DNA of 64,000 nt from JARFVT01 sp036677425. GTDB lineage: Bacteria > Pseudomonadota > Alphaproteobacteria > UBA8366 > Aestuariispiraceae. Location of the stretch: assembly GCA_036677425.1 (NCBI GenBank), contig JARFVT010000013.1, positions 186,001-250,000 of the forward strand. The letters are read 5' to 3'. Under the pieces are notes generated by a model. That model ran no database searches and was not told the DNA's origin. It saw nothing but the letters and a program-made list of their open reading frames with translations. The first letter of the stretch is position 1. Every line of letters starts with the position of its first letter. Positions 29,318 to 39,147 of this stretch are shown here, piece after piece. The translations under genes and the position numbers were made by a program.

Positions 29318-29707
29318 AATTATCTTATTATAAGTTGCAATTTGCGATAATCACAATATTATTTTTATTTTGCGATTTATATTTTGCATTATGCGATTTA
29401 ACTAATTAAATATTAATTAAATATTAATTAAATATTAATTATAATTACTAAAATATTAATGATTTCATGGTATTATTAAAATATATCTATGATTTTAAAA
29501 AAATGGCATGATAGTTGTATATAAGTTTAGATATATGATAAGGTCGTTGCAGCCAATCTATTGCGACCTAATCGTTCTTGAAGCATTGCTTCAAGATAAC
29601 AGAATGTGACCCTAACCACCCTTCCCCCCAGGTTAGGGTTACAATTTGCCTCTATATAAAGCTCAACTATTATAAATTATATTAAGATTATAATATTATT
29701 TATTTAA
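29318..29707. other. Intergenic region with an AT-rich tandem repeat and a possible small RNA
   Basis: No protein-coding frame is credible here. The left part contains three perfect 11-bp units AATTAAATATT (29405-29437). The right part contains the three hairpins described as a candidate RNA. Confidence 0.7.
29541..29642 (+). ncRNA. Candidate small RNA with three hairpins, C-rich terminal loop
   Basis: Three stems follow one another. AGGTCG pairs with CGACCT (29541-29569). CTTGAAGC pairs with GCTTCAAG around a 3-base loop (29577-29595). GTGACCCTAACC pairs with GGTTAGGGTTAC (29606-29642, one G-U). The last loop is ACCCTTCCCCCCA, a single-stranded C-rich stretch like the anti-Shine-Dalgarno loops of alphaproteobacterial small RNAs. 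There is no U-run after the last stem. Strand is assumed from the C-rich loop. Confidence 0.5.
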
Positions 29708-30613
29708 TTAAATAATATTACCTGCGATTGATAATTTGTTTTTTATTGCTTGATTACGCATAGATTTTTGTAGTTTTTCAAATGCCCGCGCTTCTATTTG
29801 GCGCACTCTTTCCCTGCTTATATTATATTCTTGGCTTAAATTTTCCAATGTGCGTGGTTTATCAATTAACCTGCGTTGGGTTAAAATATTTTGTTCACGG
29901 TCATTTAAATTAGCCATCGATTTTTGTAAAAGTTTACGCCGTAGGCTTAATTCTTCGCTTTCTGCATATACAGTTTCTTGGCTATCGGCACCATCCACTA
30001 ACCAATCTTGCCATTGGCTTGCACCATCGCCATCTGAACCAATTGGGCTGTTTAACGAATTATCAGAACCAGACATACGACGGTTCATATTAATAACATC
30101 TTGTTCTGGCACAGAAAGCTCTGTCGCTATTTGTGTAACATGCTCTGGGCGCATATCGCCTTCTTCAAATGCCTGTAATCGTCCTTTTATTTTGCGAAGA
30201 TTAAAAAATAATTTCTTTTGCGCCGCAGTTGTACCCATTTTAACCAATGACCAAGAATGCAGAACATATTCTTGTATGCTGGCCTTGATCCACCACATGG
30301 CATATGTCGCCAAACGAAAACCACGATCAGGATCAAATTTTTTTACTGCCTGCATCATACCGACATTGCCTTCGGATACTAATTCCGCCATTGGCAAACC
30401 ATAGCCGCGATAACCAGAGGCTATTTTTGCGACAAGCCGCAAATGGCTGGTAACCATTTTATGCGCAGCATCGCGGTCGTCATGTTCGCGCCAGCTTTTT
30501 GCCAACATAAATTCTTCATCGGCACTTAACATTGGAAATTTACGAATTTCCTGCATATATCGTTGTAGGTTGCTTTCTGGTGTAAGCATTGGTATAGTTG
30601 CAATATTTGTCAT
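29708..30613 (-). CDS. rpoH: RNA polymerase sigma factor RpoH (sigma-32)
   Basis: The 301-residue sigma factor has region 1.2/2 signatures (NLQRYMQEIRKFPML, KMVTSHLRLVAKIASGYRGY, DPDRGFRLATYAMWWIKASI), the RpoH box region (AQKKLFFNLRKIKGRL) and a region 4 HTH (LENLSQEYNISRERVRQIEA). It directs heat-shock transcription. Single gene, no close operon partner. Confidence 0.97.
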   Translation of the reverse strand: MTNIATIPMLTPESNLQRYMQEIRKFPMLSADEEFMLAKSWREHDDRDAAHKMVTSHLRLVAKIASGYRGYGLPMAELVSEGNVGMMQAVKKFDPDRGFRLATYAMWWIKASIQEYVLHSWSLVKMGTTAAQKKLFFNLRKIKGRLQAFEEGDMRPEHVTQIATELSVPEQDVINMNRRMSGSDNSLNSPIGSDGDGASQWQDWLVDGADSQETVYAESEELSLRRKLLQKSMANLNDREQNILTQRRLIDKPRTLENLSQEYNISRERVRQIEARAFEKLQKSMRNQAIKNKLSIAGNII

Positions 30614-30805
30614 ATAAATAGAACCTTTAAATTAATTGGCTAAAATAAATTAGCCATCTAAGTATTTCTTTTATTTAATATATAGATAATCATTAAATTT
30701 TAATATTCAATGGTTAGGTAATTAGCCAACAATTGATTTTATGTGATTATAATATATAAATATGTTATAATAATGACCGAGTCCTAAGAATAATTTAATC
30801 AATAA

Positions 30806-31777
30806 TTATTGGTGCAATATATTTATAAGCCCCTGCATATCATCAGGAATCTTTGCTTCAAAATGTAGCTTCTCGCCTGAGACTGGGTGAGTGAACCCCA
30901 GTGATTTGGCGTGCAAGGCTTGCCTTGGGAAGTTTCTTGTAAATAATTGTGTTTCTTTTGACAGGTTAGCCAGTCGATTTTTGGTGGGGTTGCCATATGT
31001 TTGGTCGCCAATTAATGGATGTCCCATGCTGGTCATATGTACGCGAATTTGATGGGTGCGCCCTGTTTCAAGTCGGCATTCTATAAGGCTTGCCGCCATG
31101 CTTAGGGATTTAATTATTTTATAATGGGTGATCGCATGTTTGCCAGAATCCATTCCAACAACTGTCATTTTTTTGCGTTGAACGGGGTGGCGACCAATAT
31201 TACCCTCGATAGAGCCATCAACCGGGTTTGGTCGGCCCCATATTATTGCTTGATATAAGCGTTCGATATCATGTTTTTGAAATAATTCTGATAGGCCGCT
31301 ATGGGCTGTATCAGATTTTGCCACCACGATAAGCCCGCTGGTATCCTTGTCAATACGGTGGACGATACCGGGGCGTTTAACGCCGCCAATACCAGACAGG
31401 CTGTCGCCGCAATGATACATTAAACCATTAACCAAGGTATTATCATAATTACCAGGTGCCGGATGGACAACAATACCCGCCTTTTTATTAATGATTATTA
31501 AATCATCATCCTCATGAATAATATCTAAATCCATTTTCTGGGCGACAATATCAATATCTTTGGTTTCTGGAATGGTCATTTCAATGGCATCACCCGCCTT
31601 TACCTTATATGAAGGATTGGCGATCAATTGGTTATTTAAGCGTATTTGTTGATCTAATAATAACGATTTAATCCTGCTGCGTGAAATATCAGGATAAGCA
31701 ATGGCTAAAAATCTATCGATTCTTATGGTTGATTGCTTGTCATCTACAATTGATTTATATATTTTAATATTGTCCAT
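30806..31777 (-). CDS. rluD: Ribosomal large subunit pseudouridine synthase, RluD type
   Basis: The 323-residue protein has an N-terminal S4 domain (RIDRFLAIAYPDISRSRIKS), then the RluA-family catalytic motif GIVHRIDKDTSGLIVVAK with the catalytic aspartate (about 140), and RLETGRTHQIRVHM. RluD modifies helix 69 of 23S rRNA. It is divergent from the DUF6476-type gene, as in many alphaproteobacteria. Confidence 0.94.
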   Translation of the reverse strand: MDNIKIYKSIVDDKQSTIRIDRFLAIAYPDISRSRIKSLLLDQQIRLNNQLIANPSYKVKAGDAIEMTIPETKDIDIVAQKMDLDIIHEDDDLIIINKKAGIVVHPAPGNYDNTLVNGLMYHCGDSLSGIGGVKRPGIVHRIDKDTSGLIVVAKSDTAHSGLSELFQKHDIERLYQAIIWGRPNPVDGSIEGNIGRHPVQRKKMTVVGMDSGKHAITHYKIIKSLSMAASLIECRLETGRTHQIRVHMTSMGHPLIGDQTYGNPTKNRLANLSKETQLFTRNFPRQALHAKSLGFTHPVSGEKLHFEAKIPDDMQGLINILHQ

Positions 31778-31857
31778 ATGATATCTTTACAATGCTGGGC
31801 ATTATTTTAAAAGTTAGATAATTTTAAAAATCATAATTAAATAATGGATATGTTAAT

Positions 31858-32235
31858 ATGCGGGCGTTAAAAGCATTAGTAATTTTCATGGGCATATTAA
31901 TCGTCATTGGTATGGGCGGGCTGGCCTATGGGTTAATGGTGAAATTTAACAAAAATAATAATGATGTGGAAAAAGCACCAGTCATGCCTATATCGGCTGA
32001 TATGTTAAATATTATACCCGCAGCAAATATGGCAGGCGAAGTTTTTGGCGAGGTCGATGCCTTGTTACCAGCAGGCGCAAAAATAATAAAATTTATTGCC
32101 AATGGACAAAGGCTATTAATAATTTATCAAAATTCTAGCAAACTGCGCGCTATAAAGGTTATTAATGTGGCTAATGGCAATGATATGGGGATTATATATC
32201 TTGATAAAGCGAATGATAGCGAAGGCAATCAATGA
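31858..32235 (+). CDS. Small membrane protein, DUF6476 type
   Basis: The 125-residue protein has one N-terminal membrane helix (ALVIFMGILIVIGMGGLAYG) and a small soluble domain with GQRLLIIYQNSSKLRAIKVI. This arrangement and its place beside rluD match DUF6476 proteins of alphaproteobacteria. Function is unknown. It overlaps the start of the next gene by 4 bp. Confidence 0.72.
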   Translation: MRALKALVIFMGILIVIGMGGLAYGLMVKFNKNNNDVEKAPVMPISADMLNIIPAANMAGEVFGEVDALLPAGAKIIKFIANGQRLLIIYQNSSKLRAIKVINVANGNDMGIIYLDKANDSEGNQ

Positions 32236-33260
32236 ATTTTTGTTCCGATAATACCAGCATAGCTTGCGATGCGATTTTACAAAATATCATTCGCGTTAAT
32301 AATGACCCTGCCATGCCATATGGCGATGATATGGTAACTGCAAGGGTCGAACAAGATTTCAAAAAAATCTTTGATTGTGATTTGGCGATGCTGCCCGTTG
32401 CAACTGGCACTGCTGCAAATGTTTTGGCATTATCGGTTTACTGCCCAAGCCATGGGGCCATATTATGCCATCAAGAAAGTCATATTAATGTCGATGAATG
32501 TGGAGCACCTGAATTATACACTGGCGGGGCAAAACTTGTGCCTTTCAATGGTGTTGGCTCTAAACTTTGCCCGCTGGAGCTTGAAAATTATCTATCACAG
32601 GGTTGGGCGGGTAATGTTCATAACATGCAGCCAGCGGTTATTTCAATAACTCAAGCCAGCGAATCTGGAACAATATATACAATTAACGAAGTTAAGGCGA
32701 TTTCTGAAATTTGTAAAAAACATGATTTAAAATTACATATGGATGGTGCAAGATTTGCCAATGCCTTGGTTGGCCTTAATTGTAATGCCAGTGATATAAC
32801 ATGGCGGGCAGGGGTCGATATATTGTCGTTTGGTGCGACGAAAAATGGTGCAATCGCCGCAGAGGCCGTAATATTTTTTGATAGTTTAATGGCAGAATTA
32901 GCAGGGTTTAAGCGCAAACGCGGCGGACATTTATTTTCTAAAATGCGATTTTTATCGGCACAGCTAGAGGCATATTTAAAAGATAATTTATGGCTTGAAA
33001 ATGCGCTTCATGCCAATCAAATGGCGGCAAAATTATTTGCGGGCTTATCAAAGGCAAATATTAAATTTCGTTATCCCGTGGCGGCAAATGAGCTATTTAT
33101 TTATCTTGAAAAACCAATATTTATAAAATTAAAAGATGCAGGCTTTAGCTTTTATCAATATCCGCTTGGCGGTGATGATTGTTATCGCTTGGTTACCGCA
33201 TGGAATACGCGAGAGGATCATGTGGATATGTTTATTGAGACCATTTATAATAGCAGATAA
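32232..33260 (+). CDS. Low-specificity threonine aldolase family enzyme
   Basis: The 342-residue PLP enzyme has ATGTAANVLAL (cofactor phosphate), ESHINVDECGAPE, LKLHMDGARFANAL with the PLP aspartate, and the cofactor lysine in SFGATKNGA (about 198). It should cleave L-threonine or L-allo-threonine to glycine and acetaldehyde. It is coupled to the DUF6476 gene by a 4-bp overlap, and its end overlaps the convergent permease gene by 16 bp. Confidence 0.9.
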   Translation: MNFCSDNTSIACDAILQNIIRVNNDPAMPYGDDMVTARVEQDFKKIFDCDLAMLPVATGTAANVLALSVYCPSHGAILCHQESHINVDECGAPELYTGGAKLVPFNGVGSKLCPLELENYLSQGWAGNVHNMQPAVISITQASESGTIYTINEVKAISEICKKHDLKLHMDGARFANALVGLNCNASDITWRAGVDILSFGATKNGAIAAEAVIFFDSLMAELAGFKRKRGGHLFSKMRFLSAQLEAYLKDNLWLENALHANQMAAKLFAGLSKANIKFRYPVAANELFIYLEKPIFIKLKDAGFSFYQYPLGGDDCYRLVTAWNTREDHVDMFIETIYNSR

Positions 33261-34292
33261 GCGGCATATATAAAACCAACGCTTAACGAACCTAAGGCTG
33301 CGACCCCAAGATAGGCAAAAAATACGGGTAACTTTACCAATGCTTTAACGGCAATTGCGGCGGGAATACATGTAACGCCGCCTGCGACCATGAATGATAA
33401 TGCCGCAGGTGGTGATAGGCCGATTTTCATCATGGCATCAGCCAAAGGAATTCCCGCATAACCATTCATATAGGCGGGAACACCAACCAATGCAGCGGCG
33501 GGAATTGACCAATTACCTGATGCTGCAAGCCACTCTCCAACATCATCCATTGGGATATTTTTTATCATAAGCCCTTCAAGAATAAAGGCAAAGCTTAGCC
33601 ATTTTGCCAAAAATAAGCTTGATGCCTTACTTTCTTTGAGGAAACTATATATTTTACCTTTAACTTGCCAAAATTTCCACTGTACATTAACAGAATTCAG
33701 GCTTTTATCGTTAATATTTATATCGCTGCAACTGCTATCGCCACAATTATTACTCATAATTTCAGGCTTTAAAAAATCCTTAAATCCACCCATTTTTTGA
33801 ATTAAAACAACAATATAGCCACCCATAAGGCCGATCCATATGGCACTAAGAATCTTTGCAACGGCAAATTCAACGCCAAGAACCCCCGCTGTTAAAACCG
33901 CCATTTGTGGGTCGATAGTTGGCGATGATAATAAAAAAGCCATAACAGGGGCAAGCGGCACGCCCGATGCCAATAATGCGGCAATCAATGGCACAACACC
34001 ACAGGAACAAAAAGGTGCGAATGCACCAACGATTGCGGCGATCATAATTGCCATATTGGCATTTTTTCCAAAGGCCAGCGCAATCAAGCTATCAGCACCC
34101 GTTGCCTTGATATAGCCCGCGAATAAAATTGATACCAATAAATATGGTAATATTTGCCACAGGTTGATCGCAGCAAATTCAATCGTTGGAAATAATTGTT
34201 TGGGAATGAAGAACCATATGCTTGCAAATATCGCAATATTAACAAGTAAAAGGCGATCAATATTTTTTATTTTTATAATAGCAATCTTCCAT
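33245..34292 (-). CDS. YraQ/ArsP-type permease, start codon unclear
   Basis: The protein has about eight transmembrane helices, with the family motifs FAPFCSCGVVPLIAALLASG and LLSSPTIDPQM in the first half and GVPAYMNGYAGIPLADAMM in the second. Coding sequence clearly extends upstream of the TTG at 34138 (FIPKQLFPTIEFAAINLWQI), but that extension has no in-frame ATG or GTG. An ATG at 34292 lies one base out of frame, so a small indel may have broken the N-terminus. Such permeases move organo-arsenicals or other thiol-linked solutes. Confidence 0.75.
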
Positions 34293-34322
34293 TAGTGAAA
34301 TATATGTTAATTTATTGCGTTA

Positions 34323-34364
34323 AATTATGCTGTTGCTTATAATAATTATGCTGTTGCTTATAAT
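34323..34364. repeat. 21-bp perfect tandem duplication upstream of the MlaC-like gene
   Basis: The 21-bp unit AATTATGCTGTTGCTTATAAT occurs twice without a gap in the intergenic region between the permease and the MlaC-like gene. Confidence 0.93.
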
Positions 34365-34440
34365 ATTGTCAAGCTATTCAAAAACACCATAAATATAAAG
34401 TTATTAATATTGTCTATTGTAATTTTTAGGAGGTTGTCTG

Positions 34441-35067
34441 GTGGGAAAGCATTATCATAAATTTTTATCCATCTGCGCTGTTGCCATGCTATTGATATTA
34501 CCTATTAATATTAATGCGGCGGAATTGGAATTAACATCGCAAGAAGATTCGGTTTTACTTATCGAAGAATTAAGCCAACGAACAATGGCTATAATCACCA
34601 GCGATATGTTAAAAAGTGATAAAGAAGCAAAAATGCAATCTTTATTGATCAATAATCTGGATATAGAGCGAATTAATTTATTGATCGCTGGCCGCGCAAT
34701 TCGTAAGGCCTCGGATGAGGAAAAGGCAGAATATAACTCGATTACCCATGATTATATCAGCCTTAAATATGCAAAATTATTAAGTGGATATGATATAAAA
34801 ACTGTTGAAGTGATAAATTCTAGCCGCATTGGTAGAAGCGACGCATTAGTCGATGTTAAAATTATTACTGCCAATAATCAGCCTGTAATCATCAGCTGGC
34901 GTGTAAGTAATAAAAATCAAAATCTGAAAGTTCTTGATGTTATTGTCGAGGGAATAAGCATGCTACGCAGCGAACGTCAACAATTTGCCGGGCTAATTCA
35001 AGCCAATGGATTTTCGGGTTTAATCGATATATTGCAAAAAAAACTATTGCAGATGACTGGTGGATAA
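34441..35067 (+). CDS. MlaC/Ttg2D-type phospholipid-binding periplasmic protein
   Basis: The 208-residue protein has a signal peptide (FLSICAVAMLLILPININAAE) and an MlaC-type fold, with AGRAIRKASDEEKAEYNS, the VDVKIITANNQPVIISWRV strands, LKVLDVIVEGISM and QQFAGLIQANGF. It would carry lipids across the periplasm in outer membrane maintenance or hopanoid transport. The start is a GTG with a strong AGGAGG site 7 bp upstream. No mlaDEF genes are nearby. Confidence 0.85.
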   Translation: MGKHYHKFLSICAVAMLLILPININAAELELTSQEDSVLLIEELSQRTMAIITSDMLKSDKEAKMQSLLINNLDIERINLLIAGRAIRKASDEEKAEYNSITHDYISLKYAKLLSGYDIKTVEVINSSRIGRSDALVDVKIITANNQPVIISWRVSNKNQNLKVLDVIVEGISMLRSERQQFAGLIQANGFSGLIDILQKKLLQMTGG

Positions 35068-35111
35068 TTTCAGTATAATCAATAGGTTATGACCTTGAAA
35101 AACCACTGAAA

Positions 35112-36986
35112 TTAGGCTATATTTTTTTCGTCAAATAAATCTGCCAATTGTTCCATCATCGTGCCGCCAAGCTGTTCAACATCGATAATAGTAACGGCGC
35201 GTTTATAATATCTGGTAACATCATGACCGATGCCAATTGCCACCAATTGCACTGGTGATTTATTTTCAATATATTCTATAACATCGCGCAAATGGCGTTC
35301 AAGATAATTGCCAGGATTAACCGAAAGGGTCGAATCATCAACTGGTGCGCCATCGGAAATAACCATCAAAATGCGCCGGTCTTCACTGCGCCCAATCAAG
35401 CGGTTATGCGCCCATAAAATTGCCTCGCCATCGATATTTTCTTTAAGCAACCCTTCGCGTAACATCAAACCAAGGTTTTTCTTTGCCCGTCTATATGGGT
35501 CATCGGCTGATTTATAAATAATATGGCGCAGGTCATTTAACCTCCCAGGGTTGGCGGGCTTATCATCCTTAACCCATTGTTCGCGTGCCTTGCCACCCTT
35601 CCATGCCTTGGTGGTAAAGCCTAAAATTTCGACTTTAACGCCGCAACGTTCCAAGGTTCGTGCTAATATATCGGCGCTCATCGCAGCAATGGAAATTGGC
35701 CTGCCGCGCATTGAGCCAGAATTATCGATCAATAATGTAACGATAGTATCGCGAAAATCGGTTTCTTGTTCATGTTTAAATGATAGTGAATGAGTTGGGT
35801 TGGTAATAATGCGCGATAATCTTCCCGTATCCAATAAACCTTCTTCTAAATCAAAATCCCAGCCGCGTATTTGTTGTGCCATCAGCCTGCGTTGTAATCG
35901 GTTGGCTAGCCTGCCAATAATATTTTGTAAATGTGATAATTGCTTATCTAGCACTTGCCGCAATCTTGCTAATTCTTCACCATCGCAAAGCTCCGTTGCT
36001 TTTACTACTTCGTCAAAACCAAGACTAAAAACATGGTAGAAATCTTCGCGGGTTATATTGGATAAATCATGTTCTGGTCTTTGACCATTACGCATTTCGC
36101 TGGTTTCTTCTGATCCTTCACCGGGAAGCCCTTCACCTTCCATAGTTTGATCGGGGTTATCTGATGAATTGGCATCGGCTTGATCTTGGCTTTCGCCTTC
36201 TTCCATTTCAGAGCTTTCATCGCCATGTTGCTGTTCGCCACCTTCGGCATCACCATCATCACCAGCCTGATTATCCATCATATCTTGAGCATCATTATCG
36301 GCATCATTATCATTATTTTTGGCTGGATCATCGGCTGCAATATCAATATCCATATCCCTGATCAATTGCCGTGCAGCAGTTGCATAGGCATTTTGATCGC
36401 TAATCACATTTGCAAGCTTGTTTAAATCATCGCTGATTTTATCTTCGATTAATGACCGCCATTGTTGGACAATATTTGCCGCCGAATGTGGTATTTTAGC
36501 CCCTGTTAATTTCTCCCGCACTAATAAACGTAATGCTTCTGGCAGGGTATTATCGCTTGGTTCAGATATATTATTATAGCCAAGCCGTTGATAGCGTTGT
36601 TCCAATGCTGCGGCGATATTATTGCGTGAACCAACCATATTACGCCCACCAAAGGCTTCTATCCGTGCATTTTCTAAGGCATCAAAAATCAATGACGCAA
36701 GATCGCCTTTATCACTATCATTATTGCCTGTTGGTATGCGTTGCATATGAATTTTTGCATCATGATGACGTAGGCGCAAGGCAAGTTGATCTGCTTCGCC
36801 ACGGGTTCTGGCGATTTCAACTGCTGGTAAATCGCGGGCTGGGTATGGAATTCTTGCCTTGTCGCCTGCCATATGGGCCGGTTCAGTTCCATAATCCACA
36901 TCGATTTTGGGCTGGCCTGCAATGGCCTTGAATGCCGCCGCATTGGCAAGTTTAAATTCTTCTAATGGATTGTTTTCTTTACTCAT
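35112..36986 (-). CDS. cobT: Aerobic cobaltochelatase subunit CobT
   Basis: This CobT is about 624 residues. It has a very acidic, glutamine/serine-rich middle (AGDDGDAEGGEQQHGDESSE and beyond) and a C-terminal von Willebrand A domain with the MIDAS motif LIDNSGSMRGRP (about 455). With CobS and CobN it inserts cobalt into hydrogenobyrinate diamide. The start MSKENNPLEEF at 36986 is preferred to a longer frame, which would overlap cobS. Spacing to cobS is 10 bp. Confidence 0.94.
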   Translation of the reverse strand: MSKENNPLEEFKLANAAAFKAIAGQPKIDVDYGTEPAHMAGDKARIPYPARDLPAVEIARTRGEADQLALRLRHHDAKIHMQRIPTGNNDSDKGDLASLIFDALENARIEAFGGRNMVGSRNNIAAALEQRYQRLGYNNISEPSDNTLPEALRLLVREKLTGAKIPHSAANIVQQWRSLIEDKISDDLNKLANVISDQNAYATAARQLIRDMDIDIAADDPAKNNDNDADNDAQDMMDNQAGDDGDAEGGEQQHGDESSEMEEGESQDQADANSSDNPDQTMEGEGLPGEGSEETSEMRNGQRPEHDLSNITREDFYHVFSLGFDEVVKATELCDGEELARLRQVLDKQLSHLQNIIGRLANRLQRRLMAQQIRGWDFDLEEGLLDTGRLSRIITNPTHSLSFKHEQETDFRDTIVTLLIDNSGSMRGRPISIAAMSADILARTLERCGVKVEILGFTTKAWKGGKAREQWVKDDKPANPGRLNDLRHIIYKSADDPYRRAKKNLGLMLREGLLKENIDGEAILWAHNRLIGRSEDRRILMVISDGAPVDDSTLSVNPGNYLERHLRDVIEYIENKSPVQLVAIGIGHDVTRYYKRAVTIIDVEQLGGTMMEQLADLFDEKNIA

Positions 36987-36996
36987 ATCTTTGCAA

Positions 36997-37995
36997 TCAA
37001 TTGATTTGAATAGCCGAAGATTCTGGTAATTCGCTACCGAAACAACGTTGGAAATATTCTGCGACAATGCTGCGTTCGGTCTCGTCACATTTATTTAAAA
37101 ATGTTACGCGAAAGGCAAAAGCCACATCATTGAAAATCTTGGCATTTTCGGCCCATGTTATAACTGTACGCGGGCTCATCACCGTTGAAATATCACCAGC
37201 CATAAAGCCTGATCTGGTTAATGTGGCGCATTGTACCATTGCCGCCAATTCGGCGCGGCCTTCCTTATTGTCATAAGCAGGGGTTTTAGCCAAAACAATT
37301 TTAACTTCGTCATCATGGGGTAAATAATTCAATGTGGCAACAATCGACCATCGATCCATTTGCCCTTGGTTGATTTGTTGTGTGCCATGATAAAGCCCAG
37401 ATGTATCGCCAAGGCCGATAGTATTTGCCGTTGAAAATAATCGAAAATATTTATGTGGCTTTATGACCTTTGATTGATCAAGCAGGGTAAGCTTGCCTTC
37501 AATTTCCAAAATACGTTGAATAACAAACATAACATCGGGCCTGCCTGCGTCATATTCATCAAAACATATGGCCATTGGTCGTTGTAATGCCCAAGGCAAA
37601 ATACCTTCGCGAAATTCGGTTACTTGTTTGCCTTCGCGTAAAATAATTGCATCTTTACCGATTAAATCGATACGGCTGATATGGCTATCAAGATTAATAC
37701 GGATGCAAGGCCAATTTAATCTAGCAGCTACTTGTTCTATATGGGTTGATTTGCCCGTGCCGTGGTAACCCTGTATCATAACACGGCGATTAAAGGCAAA
37801 ACCTGCTAAAATAGCCATGGTTGTATCATGGTCAAATTGATAGGTTGGATCAATTTCTGGTACATGGTCACTTGTAATGGAGAATGCGGGAACCATCATT
37901 TTGCTATCAATGCCAAAGGCCTCGCTTGCTAAGACTTCCATATCTGGCATATCAAGTTTGTTTGATTGTTTTATCGCATTATTAACCATGCTCAT
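36997..37995 (-). CDS. cobS: Aerobic cobaltochelatase ATPase subunit CobS
   Basis: The 332-residue AAA+ ATPase has Walker A GYHGTGKSTHIEQ (about 97-109), Walker B AICFDEYDAGRPD (about 162) and sensor segments (FRLFSTANTIGLGD). It is the motor of aerobic cobaltochelatase and forms an operon with cobT. The gene order, with a J-domain gene and a bolA gene upstream, is typical of alphaproteobacteria. Confidence 0.95.
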   Translation of the reverse strand: MSMVNNAIKQSNKLDMPDMEVLASEAFGIDSKMMVPAFSITSDHVPEIDPTYQFDHDTTMAILAGFAFNRRVMIQGYHGTGKSTHIEQVAARLNWPCIRINLDSHISRIDLIGKDAIILREGKQVTEFREGILPWALQRPMAICFDEYDAGRPDVMFVIQRILEIEGKLTLLDQSKVIKPHKYFRLFSTANTIGLGDTSGLYHGTQQINQGQMDRWSIVATLNYLPHDDEVKIVLAKTPAYDNKEGRAELAAMVQCATLTRSGFMAGDISTVMSPRTVITWAENAKIFNDVAFAFRVTFLNKCDETERSIVAEYFQRCFGSELPESSAIQIN

Positions 37996-38093
37996 TATTA
38001 ATCACCTTTATATTACTGTAATTTAATTATAATTATATATATTAATATAACTCATATATATAATTATATTAACGTCAATTTATAACTTAACTA

Positions 38094-38696
38094 TCATAAC
38101 AAAATTTTCTTTAATATTGTATATGCCTGATTTATTATTTTTAGGCGTTCTTCGGATTGCTTGTTTTGCCCATTTATATCGGGATGTAAATCTTTTGCTA
38201 ATTGTTTATAGCGTTTTTTTAAGCCAATTAAAGATGGTGGCTCATTAAAACCCATTATTTCTAATGATTTTTCCTCTTCGCTGAGATATGCTCTATTTTT
38301 ATTTTGGCGTTGTCTTCGTTTAGTTGCGATATCTTCGTCAAAATTAAAACCATCTTTTATGTCAGGTTTGGAATAAAATTTTCTAGAATCAACCGAGCCA
38401 GCATTAAATGGCCATGTGGGGCGTTCCCAACAATAAGAATCTTTTATCGCCTTTTCCATATCATCAATATCCATGCCTTCACAAAAATTCCATTTGGCAT
38501 TATAATCGCGGATATGTGATAGGCAAAACCAATAGAAATCACGCAATTTAGCCTTTGATTTAGGTGCGCGAAATTCCCCCAATTCATTACATTCATGGTG
38601 GTCGCATAACTTTATAAATTCCCCCAATTCATTACATTCATGGTGGTCGCATAACTTTATACCAATATCTGCGTCAATATTTTGCTTAATAGTCAT
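38094..38696 (-). CDS. J-domain (DnaJ-like) protein with a C-terminal J domain
   Basis: The 200-residue protein has a C-terminal J domain with helix II RYKQLAKDLHPDINGQNKQS, where the HPD tripeptide is intact. The N-terminal half carries the conserved LRDFYWFCLSHIRDYNAKWN segment of alphaproteobacterial proteins encoded beside cobS. The stretch IKLCDHHECNELGEF is duplicated in frame by a 45-bp tandem repeat, adding 15 residues and a second CxxxxC-like ligand set. Probably a co-chaperone. Confidence 0.85.
   Translation of the reverse strand: MTIKQNIDADIGIKLCDHHECNELGEFIKLCDHHECNELGEFRAPKSKAKLRDFYWFCLSHIRDYNAKWNFCEGMDIDDMEKAIKDSYCWERPTWPFNAGSVDSRKFYSKPDIKDGFNFDEDIATKRRQRQNKNRAYLSEEEKSLEIMGFNEPPSLIGLKKRYKQLAKDLHPDINGQNKQSEERLKIINQAYTILKKILL
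38572..38661. repeat. 45-bp perfect in-frame tandem duplication inside the J-domain gene
   Basis: Units 38572-38616 and 38617-38661 are identical and keep the reading frame, so one protein segment of 15 residues is doubled. Confidence 0.96.
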
Positions 38697-38829
38697 GATA
38701 ATATTATGGTGTTTATTATGAAATCTAGCAAGATAATCACTCCATAAAATATAAATAATTGATAGATCGCTTGCTTTAATGATATTTAATCAATTAGATA
38801 TATATGTTAAATATATTTCACCTCAATAG

Positions 38830-39120
38830 ATGATGGATGTTAATAATATGGATTTGGTTACGATAATTGAAGAAAAAATAACCAAGGCGCTAAGCCCCGC
38901 GACGCTTGATGTTATCAATGAATCTCATTTACATGCCAGCCACGCATCATCGCCTAATACGGGTGTTTCACATTTCAGGTTAACGATAATAAGCGATAAA
39001 TTCACCGATCTTAATTTACTGGCACGGCAACGCATGGTTCATGATATTTTGAAAGATGAATTAAGCGGATCTATCCATGCGCTATCACTTACTACCAAAA
39101 GCCCAAATGAAGTTAGTTGA
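38830..39120 (+). CDS. BolA family protein
   Basis: The 96-residue protein has the BolA fold: a first helix (EEKITKALSPATLDVINESHLH), THFRL-type strand in GVSHFRLTIISDKF, and the conserved RQRMVHDILKDELSGSIHALSL helix and strand. BolA proteins work with monothiol glutaredoxins in iron-sulfur handling. It is divergent from the J-domain and cobST genes, the usual alphaproteobacterial arrangement. Confidence 0.92.
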   Translation: MMDVNNMDLVTIIEEKITKALSPATLDVINESHLHASHASSPNTGVSHFRLTIISDKFTDLNLLARQRMVHDILKDELSGSIHALSLTTKSPNEVS

Positions 39121-39147
39121 TTTACAAATTATGAATTTAGCAACTAT

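Noticed and set aside
29405..29437. AATTAAATATT iterons as a replication origin
   Set aside because: Only three AT-rich units with no DnaA boxes or initiator gene nearby; slippage is a simpler explanation.
36164..36425. Histidine- and tyrosine-rich open frames opposite cobT
   Set aside because: They are shadows of the acidic repeat region of cobT on the other strand.
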